A DNA stretch of 64,000 nt from [Phialemoniopsis] sp. UDSM-2020. Taxonomy: Eukaryota; Ascomycota; Sordariomycetes; Thyridiales; Thyridiaceae. The position numbers were made by a program, and so were the translations under genes. The stretch's first letter is position 1. Each line of letters opens with the position of its first letter. Under the pieces are notes generated by a model. The model saw only the letters and a program-made list of their open reading frames with translations. It was not told where the DNA came from and did not search any database. The stretch lies in assembly GCA_018873225.1 (NCBI GenBank), contig JAEILZ010000006.1:3410001-3474000 (forward strand). The letters run 5' to 3'. Shown piece by piece: positions 55,557-64,000 of this stretch.

Positions 55557-58500
55557 ATGAGCTCGATACGGCTTCGAGAACTGCGAGAACTGCAGACGTT
55601 TCAGAATATTCGCAACAGGGTAGCCCAAAAGTTTCCGAACTGCCCCTCTGGTATCGCCTACAGATCAGCAGATGGATTTGAGGCTACGATCACTTTCCCA
55701 GACGACAGGATCAAGGCCGAAGCCATCGATATCATCCAGACATTCATCACATCTAGTAGTCTGACTGTAGAGATAGATGACCACTTCGTGGGGTTGACAG
55801 TATTGTTTACCCCTGATTGTCCCGAGTCAGACGTGGTGTTTGAGTAGGTTCGACCCGTTTTTGGTAAAAGTGCGCTAAACAATCTAAAGACCGTAAATTG
55901 TCACAGTGTCGTTATCGTACATGGCCTCGGTGGTCACGCAGCGAATACCTGGACTAGTTCATCAAGGGGTTCACCATTCTGGCCACGAGACTTCCTTCCA
56001 CTGAGATTTCCGAAGGCGCGCATTTTGAGCTTCGGCTACAATGCGGCCGTCCTTTCGCCTGACACTGCGTCGCTTACAGACACGGCCATATCAATGCTCC
56101 ATGCTATAGACACAAGGAGAAGGTCTAAAGAGGTTTGGGAACCCGAGGAGTCAAAGATTCTTTCAGCAACTGACTGATGAGTGCTTCAGTCCTCAGCACG
56201 CCCGATCGTGTTCCTTTCCCACAGTCTCGGAGGTCTACTTGTGAAAACGGTCAGTGTACTCGGTGCACCGTTTTAGTATTCGATCTGCTTCTGATTACAA
56301 TAGGCTCTTGTTCTCGCGAAGAATCGCAATATCCACCCCGAAATCACTAGCCTGACACGATGTATCGCGTTCTTCGGCACTCCTCATCGAGGCTCACAAC
56401 TAGCATCCTGGGGAAAGGTACTAGCGAATGTACTGTCGGTCTGTACATCAACGGCAACTCAGAACCTGAAGATTCTTGAACAAAATTCAGAACCGATTCA
56501 AGAACTTACCCGAGACTTTGTTCCAATACTGAGAGGGGGGTCTACCACAATCCTCAGCATTTACGAAACTGAAAGAACAAAGGTTGGGCGATTCGGACTC
56601 TTCAGAAGATCATTGGTATTTCCCCTCAGGCTAATTCTACTGCTATATTCAGGATTACTGATCTTACATCTTCGACAGATTGTCAAAAAGGAATCAGCTC
56701 TTCTCGACATTCAGGGGGAGATTCCCATACCGTCACACCATGATCACCTTGACGTCTGTAAGTTTTCTAGTAAAACTGAGGCAGCGTATGAGACTCTGGT
56801 GGATCGTTTAACGGACGTATGCAAAATATGCCAAGGTGAATAAACACATCGCAGTGGGTCTTTAGGCGAGTGTTCATATGGCTGACTGCCACGTTCTCTA
56901 ACAGCTGAACGGGCGGAGCCCACCGAAGAAGTCTGTTCAGGTGAGGATGAACTGCAATCATGAGTTACAAAAGTAGGTTGTGATTGACAATAGTTAGTCA
57001 AAATCAAATATCCAATTCAAGACTTTGTGGATCCCAGCTTCTTTGGTCGAGATACCCTTTTAGATGAAATTGCCAGTGCTCTGTCAGCGGCGAACAGCAA
57101 GACCCTTCCATGCGTCGTTTTGGTCGGCACCCCCGGGGTGGGCAAGACTAGCACCTCTAAAAGGTTCCTCGAGACCAGAAGCTCTCAATACGACTATCTA
57201 TTCTCAATTTCAGCGGAATCAGAACCCAAATTATTGCAAGAATTCACCGAAGTTGCTCGGTTGCTCGGCATAGGCCAAGGGCTCGAAGTCATGAACACAA
57301 TCAAAGCACTAGTGATTGACCATCTGAGCAACACAGGTAAGTACAAACGAACGAACGCTATATTAGCTTAGTCATGTTTTACGATGACTTACACGTTGCA
57401 GAGAAGAAGTGGCTACTCATATATGATAATGCAGAGGAAGCTCGCCTCCCACTTTCCTGCTGGCCGTCTGGAGGTAATGGCTGTATTATCATTACGAGCA
57501 GGAACAAGAATATAGCTACTCGGTTGCCAGGATCTCCTAAAGTGATCTCAGTGGCTGGGCTCACACCGGACGAAAGCGGAGATTTCCTCCTCACAAGACT
57601 CCTGCTCCCCAACGACGACCAGAACCTACGGGCGCTTGCTCGCGAAATAGCACGTCTTTTTGATTACTGGCCTCTAGCCCTCAGACAACTGAGTGCATAT
57701 TTGGAAGATAGTCAACAGACACTCGAAGATTTTCGGGATATGGTGCGTCGCGAAGCTTTGTCTTCATCCAAGACACATGAACTATCAGTCTCGAGGTTAC
57801 TTGATAAAAAGGACGATAGCAGCCCTTATGAATTAACCCTCTTGATGACGTGGGAAACTTTCTTCAAGCGCCTGCCGAAAGGTTCAATCAAATTTCTCAA
57901 CATTGTCTGTCTACTAGATCCAGACCGAATACCGAAGAGCCTGTTTCTGCCAAACTCCGCGCAGGAATTCAAGTAAGAGAAGTTCAATCCCAGAAACTAC
58001 TCCACAAACTGATTCATCGCATATACAGTTATAATGAGGCTCGAGGGGGCCTTCTGAAGTACGACCTTGTCTCCGATGTACACGATGGGAACATGTCGTC
58101 AGTGCATCGGATGGTACAAAGCACTCGCTTGAAGACCATGTCCGGCGCCGAAAGAAATATTGCATTTCATGACGCACTTGCCATTCTAGTATCTAACTTC
58201 CCACAGCAGAAATCCGGTGGCCACATGCACAACTGCTGGCCCAGCTGTGAAATGTTTCTTCCCCACGTTCTAGCCTTTGACAATGCCGTTGAGGAATGGG
58301 AACCAGTATTCGAAACCAATGAGAGGAATGCATCATACGTTGGTATGATCTGTGATTGCAGTTGGTATGTCAACGCCATTTTTTATTGCAATTACATCTT
58401 CGAAATGACAATAGAGATAACAGATAGATAGGTATTTGTGGGAGACAGGACAGAATGACCAGGCATTATCCCGGCTGAAGAGAGTCGAGGAATTTTGTCA

Positions 58501-59508
58501 GAAGACCATCGGTTTGGACACATTAGAAGCAGCTCGAATCTATGTCAACCGTGGTAGCGTGTTCTCCACTTTGAACCAGTACGAAAAGGCCGGAGAATTA
58601 TTTCACAAGGCACTCGCAATTCGAAAAGTTCAACTGGACGAGTTCGACCAAGACTTGGCCAACAGCTACATGCAGGTTGGAAACTACTATACATCGCGAC
58701 TGGAGGCTGAGAAGGCTATTGACAGTCACCGTCAGGCGATGCGGATTCGAGAGCGATCTCGCCTGCAGGTGCCTAAGATGACAATACTGTCTTATTTCAA
58801 TCTTTCTCGCAGTTTACTTCTTGCTGGGGACCTAGATGAGGCGGAACGAATTCTGTCCAAGGCAGAGGAACTAGAAAAGGATCTCGAGCGCGGGTCTGGA
58901 AATGAGGCGTCGTACTACAAAAACCAGTAGGTCACTAACCTGAACTCCACCGCCTGTCAACTGACATATTTTATAGTAGGCAGTATATATACGGTAATAT
59001 CTGCTTGGCACGTGGAAAGGTGTTGGAAGCCTTGCAGGTCCACCAAGAAGTTCATCAACTTCGAAAGTCAGACGGAGATACACCTTACTACCAAAGTGCT
59101 TCACTACACAAGATTGGAGCCATTCTCCACAAGTTGGGACAGCCCAATGAAGCAATGTAAGATAACCTCGATAGACAGAATCAGTTGCTGTCTTTTCATA
59201 CCATCTTCCTCATTTTCCATGGGTATATGACCTGATATTTATGATCACTAACTCACGTTGATATCCGACCTAGTCACTCATTACGCGAGGCCGTGACACT
59301 GATAGAAGCCATGCCTGACGTGGCCAAGTTTGGAAGGCTTGCTCGTTCTGAGATGAAGCTAGCGGAAGTCATGGAGGAGACTAGTCCACAGAACGCTCAG
59401 GAAATGAAAGATCAAGCTTGGAAACATTTCCACATGGGGCCTGGACAAAACCTGCAAAGAGGAAAGGATGTGAACTTCGATCACCTCGTTCCTTTCATCG
59501 ATCGCTAG
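55557..59508 (+). CDS. NLR-like receptor: alpha/beta hydrolase, NB-ARC, TPR
   Basis: Twelve exons: 55557-55843, 55907-56132, 56190-56249, 56304-56615, 56679-56835, 56905-56940, 57022-57336, 57402-57972, 58029-58364, 58432-58926, 58980-59156, 59274-59508; 1068 aa with matching phases. The effector part is a lipase/DUF676-like alpha/beta hydrolase: VVIVHGLGGHAANTW, nucleophile Ser183 in FLSHSLGG and AFFGTPHRGSQ. NB-ARC: P-loop GTPGVGKTS (~395-403), Walker B KKWLLIYDNAE, sensor-type IIITSRNKN and YWPLALRQLS (GLPL motif). Then VHRMVQSTRLK and TPR-like repeats (EEFCQKTIGLDTLEAARIYV, YEKAGELFHKALAIRK, EKAIDSHRQAMRIRE, LDEAERILSKAEELEK). Such STAND proteins in fungi are non-self-recognition or defence sensors: TPR binds a ligand, NB-ARC oligomerises, hydrolase fires. 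The hydrolase output and open reading frame suggest a live gene. Confidence 0.9.
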
Positions 59509-61120
59509 GGTACTTCATGTAGTTCGAACCAGCACAGACGAAAGGCATCCGAGAGAATCCCGATCCGAATCAGCTGAAGGTATGGAATTCCAGTACAATA
59601 CCACCTGACTCTTGGATTGGGGGCTTAAAGATTTTTAAGGTCTTGCGCCTCCACCACACTGGATGGGACAGGGCCTACATTTCTGAAGCTGCACAATTCT
59701 CGTGGGCAAGTTGACGACCACAGATCGGAATTGGAGATCGTGGACGGCTCGTTGCTGCGATATCTGCCGAATGCAGACATGGCGTGCGGACCACAAAACC
59801 AGCCTCCAAATCATAATGATGCGAGATATGACACGGATAAGTGATCGCTAGGATGGCCTGAATGCCATCTGAGGTGGTCTCTGGGTTTAACCAGGCCTAA
59901 AACTCCGCACTTGCTCCTCCCCACTCTTCAATGTCTGACAATCTAGACACATGGAGCTTTGTTTCCCCACCCTCTTGAGAAATTCAGATCCAGTCCAAGC
60001 ATTGATATGAGTTCTTCGCTGAATCTCCTTGGTCATTGGACAGGCGCGGCCAAGGATTAGTAAGGTTGTGTTGGAACCTGGGTTGGGTGAAACCAAACCA
60101 CACGGAATTATTCACTAGAAACTGCCGCCACCGTTCGTGGTGATGTTGCATTAGTGTAGTTGCGCATACTTAACCAGCTAGAATAGGGATATGTATCTCT
60201 GAACTATTACGATGAGGTCCCAACGCACATCTAGGATGATCAAGAGCGCATACGACAGTCATCTCCGCGAAGAAGAGGGGACATGCCATGTGACATGATA
60301 TTTGGTATGTGACATGATATTTGGTGAGGAATGATGTCGCAAGATTAGCTGGCGATTCAGATGTCGACGGATGCGGTTGACGGATGCGGTTGACGATTCA
60401 GTGTCTGCCCACTTCATCAAGGCGCAGTCGACGGAGCCACATTGCCACCACATTATGGCAGCTATTCGCAGATCGTCAAGGAATGAATGGTTGTTGTGTT
60501 GATCGGAGGCGATGCTTCGCGGCGTCTGATTGTGGCTGTGCGCAAGAGGCCTCTCGCTTTTTGCCGTACACCTACGGTTGCCGAGTCCGGGCATCTGACC
60601 TTAAGGACCACCTGCGGATCAACGGCATCCTTGTGCATATTCTACGCCGCACAAGCCTGGGCTTGGCACAACAACAATTCGTCAGCAGAAATATCCTGTC
60701 TAACGTCGACGCTAGACGTCCGAACGGCGAGGTCGAGCATGAGGGAGGACGATGGAATTGAATCGGCAAACGGTGAGGCCTCGGATGCCGAGTTGCTATC
60801 GGCACTGTTTGCAGGCTCAGTACATCAACACTCTGTAGATGTTGTAAGTAAAAAATTGGGAATGGGGGTCTTGGTCAATGATGATGATCAATCTTGATTA
60901 AAGATGAAGAAGACTTTGATACAAAATGTCGTGTCTTTCCAGTGTAATTCCAAGCGTCAATGCCAACTCCATATGCGCCCCGTGCAACAGCAATCCAGCT
61001 CTGCCAAAGTGTCTTCCAATGAAGCTTGTAAGACGTGAACATCGTGTTCTTATCTCTGCCATATTCAACCCGTGTGTATAATATAACATTCCTCCCATCG
61101 ATCCATCACTCCTTCTTTTT
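59509..61120. other. Intergenic with two short tandem duplications
   Basis: 1.6 kb without a supported gene. ORFs at 60384-60761 and 60487-60897 overlap in two frames and have no motif. Two small tandem repeats are present (separate entry). No transposon ends were recognised. Confidence 0.5.
60289..60390. repeat. Two short tandem duplications (19 bp x2, 13 bp x2)
   Basis: A 19-bp unit (TGTGACATGATATTTGGTA) occurs at 60289-60307 and again at 60308-60326 with one difference, and a 13-bp unit ending GATGCGGT occurs at 60365-60377 and 60378-60390. Probably replication slippage; no gene involved. Confidence 0.7.
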
Positions 61121-61417
61121 CTACTTCAGGCTCCACATGACAGCCATGGCCTCATAGTTCCTGTCAAGGCTGTAGTTGTACTTGCGAGGTGGGTTGGTAG
61201 GGTCGACACCGCCGCGAGAGTAATGGACATTGTCGGAGTGCTTTGGTGGTGACTCCTTGTAGAGACTTGTCGCCGTTGTGTCTGTTGAGTAACGAGGAGG
61301 TGCGTCTCTTTCCGCAACGTCGGTGTTGGGCGTGTTCTTTGACCTGAGGCTGGAGAGCGCAGCTCGGAGACCCGAGTGCTTCTGCTCCGAGTCGGTCTGT
61401 GCTTGATGTGACGACAT
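61121..61417 (-). CDS. Small Ser/Pro-rich orphan protein
   Basis: 98 aa from ATG 61417 to stop 61121; the ORF is open 100 codons further upstream but the ATG at 61417 begins the compact MSSHQAQTDSEQKHSGLRAA segment. Composition is hydrophilic (Ser, Asp, Pro, Tyr), with AERDAPPRYSTDTTAT and YSRGGVDPTNPPRKYNYSLD; no cysteines, no signal peptide, no membrane span. Unknown family; may be an intrinsically disordered regulatory protein. It is isolated between two intergenic stretches. Confidence 0.5.
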   Translation of the reverse strand: MSSHQAQTDSEQKHSGLRAALSSLRSKNTPNTDVAERDAPPRYSTDTTATSLYKESPPKHSDNVHYSRGGVDPTNPPRKYNYSLDRNYEAMAVMWSLK

Positions 61418-63404
61418 GTTTGGCGTGGATGTGAGAGTGTGGTTTGTTAATTGGTAGTCTGGTGAATGCCAATGGTGATAGGAAGATTCAACAAGCAGAT
61501 GTTTGCAGTGATTGATTGACTGACTAATATATTGAAGTTGGTCTACTTTTGAGTCAACAGCAGAGAAGAGGATGACTCTTATATCTATACATCTGCATTT
61601 CTTATTGTGTTTGTTAGTGACCAATTCGTAGTCCGAGCTGCGGTGCTGTGCTGTGCTATGCATGCTAAGATTGAAGCTAAGAAAGGGGTCGGCGCTCGGC
61701 TTCGGCCACTGAGTCACCTCGGCGCCAAAGCCGTGTGGGCATCGGATTCAAGCCAAGTGGAGCCGGACTAGGAATAAAGGTGTTGATGCCTGCAGGCATT
61801 TCCACGCCAACTGCGGACGCCATGACGAAAACGCTCGCCGGTTTCAGCGTTTGACGCGTGCAGGGCGCAAGAGGAGAGGTGGGGGTGAGATTTGCATTGG
61901 CCCGTCTTACATACACTACACAGCCAGGACACTTGGACCGGGGCTGAATTCCGCACGAGGCAGATCAAAAAGTCGAAGCACTGCGTGATTCATTCTGAGC
62001 AGTTTCGAGCATGTTGGGATGGAAAAATTGGCACCCGTGTGGCCCAAAGGACCTTTGGAGTCACCACCGGACAATCTGACAATGCCGCTCACAGTGCCTT
62101 GCACAATTGACACCCAATCCCTATGCTGCACTTGTAGATATATACGCGCTAACTCCGCACCTTTGAAAGTGCAGGAACTCCGACCGCCTTTTCTGGGGTG
62201 ATGGTGTCCCAGATTCATACAATCCAGCCTCAGTCTGTGCCACGTGAAGCCACACGCTGATCATGGTGACTGCCCACCACAACCGGTCTTGCCGTGGGCA
62301 ACCAGAAACCTCAGTCACATTTGCTAGCCTGCATGTGTCTCTTGTGACACAGCTCGCGAGGTCTTACTGTCACTGAGGTCCTGCAACACATGTTTGTCCT
62401 CAAGCAATTACAGCGCGGAAGTGGCCGACCATCGGCCCCATATTCATTTCGGAGACGGATTGACATGGTTTGTGCCCACCCGGCGAGCCCATCTTGGATT
62501 TGATATCATGCAAGCTAGCTTCGCGAGACCCTCCAAAACCGGGGCCAGAACAGTCTGGCGTGGAAGAGTACAGGGGGTGCTGGGGAGGTCTTGAATGATT
62601 CATAGTTTGCGCATGCCGCTTCACTCTCATCATCCATCTTGAATCTTTTGACACGCATGACTTTGTATTTGGTGACAGGCTGACCATCAAAGTGATGGCA
62701 CGGAGCACTGGTAGAGACAGCAGCAATAGCCTATTGCTGTGCGACGACATACTCACCGCGAACTGATTTACCCGCCTTCGACACCTTCATCAATAGGATT
62801 TCCATCTCTGGCGTCTTTTGAGCTGCACGATATGGCACCGAGCAAGCGGCGGCGTACGCAGTTGGGCACGGCCTGACGAACCCCTACCGTCACGAGCAAG
62901 ACTGAAATCTGCATGTACAAATGCAAAGCGCTACTCTTCTTTCAGCCTGTAGGTCCTCATCATGTACTTCTTGGCCCGAAAAGAGTGTGCTTTGAAGCCG
63001 AGAGTCAACGCCGCAGGCTCCGCAATCCGGGGTGGCCACCGCCTTGGCTCGGGCTTGGCCTCAACGTCATGCTCCGATCTCCATACATTGTTCAATTGGA
63101 CATGGTGGGCGCGATTAGGTGACGCCATCAATCGCCATTGGGGAATTCACGCGAAGTTCGACCCCGAGCCGGACATCCTCACGTCGTTATCTTGCGCGGC
63201 CTGTTGATGATGACTCTTCTGGAGACAAGGATCAGCTCGCTACCAATCGCAGTCCCTGAATCTTAGTCCGGGACTTTAGTCCGGCTAGTCCGAACCCCGC
63301 CATCAGACCGTCCGTCCTGAAGAACATGCAAGCGAAGACAATCATTTTCCAATAAGCCTTTTTCTTTCTTTCCCACCGCGCTATCGCGGCGGACTAAGAG
63401 ACTA
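61418..63404. other. Long intergenic stretch
   Basis: 2 kb with no recognisable gene. Part of it is the promoter of the Zn2Cys6 gene starting at 63405; a CT-rich tract (TTTTTCTTTCTTTCCC, 63359-63374) lies just upstream of its ATG. Confidence 0.5.
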
Positions 63405-64000
63405 ATGTCTGCTCCGAGTCGACGGCGTAACGGCTCCCAAGCCTCCTGCGAGCCCTGCCGCAAGGGCAAGATCCGCTGCGACCACCAGAAGCCGATATGT
63501 GGATCCTGTCGCCGGCGCAGGCTGGAGTCTCAATGCTGGTATCACCCTGCACCGCTCACGAAGCGACGAGGATCTCAGCAGTTGACGCCGACGAGTCCTC
63601 AAACGCAGCGATCGGACGAGTCCAGGATCGCGCGGGAGCCTGATGAACCTGCTCAATCGCCTTCACAGAGGCCGGCCGGGCGAGAGCCCGAATTCCGCAC
63701 ATGGCCCTTCATGTCGTCCTTCTCGCACGAGACACCGCCGCAGCCTATCCTGTCGGAGATCTATGACGAGAGGACCCATGCGGAGCAGCTCGCCCAGACT
63801 GAGGAGGTTGTCGCTCAGCTCAAGGAGCTCGACGTCATTGAGCGAATCGTCCATGAGTACTATGCCTTCTCCCAGGTGGCGCTGGTGCGCAAGCCGATGC
63901 TCATGAAGATGATTGAACTGCTCCGCAAGAGCCCCGTCACCTCCAATTTTGTCAACGGACTCAGTCAGCCGGACGATCTGAAACGGCTTGCTCAGAATGT
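63405..64000 (+). CDS. Zn2Cys6 transcription factor, 3' end beyond right edge
   Basis: Open from ATG 63405 to the window end, 198 codons. The N-terminal zinc cluster has the canonical spacing: C-E-P-C, RKGKIR, C, DHQKPI, C, GS, C, RRRRLESQ, C (first cysteine ~residue 15). Basic residues follow (KRRGSQQLTP), then a Ser/Pro/Arg-rich linker, and the start of a helical middle region (HAEQLAQTEEVVAQLKELDV, HEYYAFSQVALVRKPMLMKM). It would act as a nuclear, sequence-specific DNA-binding regulator at CGG-containing sites. Partial; the target cannot be inferred. No intron is needed in this part. Confidence 0.92.
   Translation, partial: MSAPSRRRNGSQASCEPCRKGKIRCDHQKPICGSCRRRRLESQCWYHPAPLTKRRGSQQLTPTSPQTQRSDESRIAREPDEPAQSPSQRPAGREPEFRTWPFMSSFSHETPPQPILSEIYDERTHAEQLAQTEEVVAQLKELDVIERIVHEYYAFSQVALVRKPMLMKMIELLRKSPVTSNFVNGLSQPDDLKRLAQN

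Noticed and set aside
60384..60897. Two overlapping plus-strand ORFs of 125 and 136 codons
   Set aside because: They lie in different frames over the same DNA with no motif; likely chance ORFs in GC-rich sequence.

Overview
The window is nuclear DNA of a filamentous ascomycete (Pezizomycotina), most likely a plant-associated Sordariomycete. The evidence is short (about 50-90 nt) GT-AG introns with CTAAC/CTGAC-like branch sites in most genes, and fungus-specific families: Zn2Cys6 regulator, Helo-like/ankyrin protein, hydrolase-NB-ARC-TPR receptor, CmcJ-like oxygenase, plant-wall glycosidases and small secreted cysteine-rich protein. The species cannot be named from sequence alone. All gene models were built by hand from frame, splice signals and phase; splice sites are predictions.

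Layout. 1-9 kb: a decayed kinase gene running off the left edge, a multi-span membrane protein, a truncated M13 metallopeptidase remnant and a 98-aa secreted protein with ten cysteines. 9-17 kb: MBL-fold hydrolase, secreted GH43-type enzyme, fatty-acid-hydroxylase-superfamily protein and aldo-keto reductase. 17.7-20 kb: Helo-like/ankyrin gene carrying a frameshift. 20.7-30.7 kb: a metabolic block with a secreted apiosidase-like (DUF4038) glycosidase, UNC93-like transporter, TauD/TfdA dioxygenase, MFS transporter with an in-frame stop codon, and a transcription-factor-like protein without a zinc cluster. 31-38 kb: a dense housekeeping block with an RGG/coiled-coil protein, LUC7 (U1 snRNP), GPI16/PIG-T (GPI transamidase), a small membrane protein and a secreted protein with Kex2-like sites. 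40-55 kb: an accessory block with a fungal orphan, MFS transporter, 20-exon ABCC transporter, amidase, CmcJ-like oxygenase and a Trp-rich repeat mini-protein. 55.5-59.5 kb: a complete NLR-like receptor (alpha/beta hydrolase, NB-ARC, TPR). 61-64 kb: a small orphan and a Zn2Cys6 regulator cut by the right edge.

How they may work together (inference). The 20.7-26.3 kb genes could form an uptake/degradation unit for a plant-derived sugar or sulfonate/amide compound. The 41-54 kb genes pair two exporters with two tailoring-type enzymes and no recognisable backbone synthase, suggesting detoxification or a small cluster; the Trp-rich mini-protein beside the CmcJ-like gene is the most speculative and most interesting element. 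Four loci show decay (kinase, M13, Helo-like/ankyrin, MFS), all outside the housekeeping block, consistent with an accessory region in flux.
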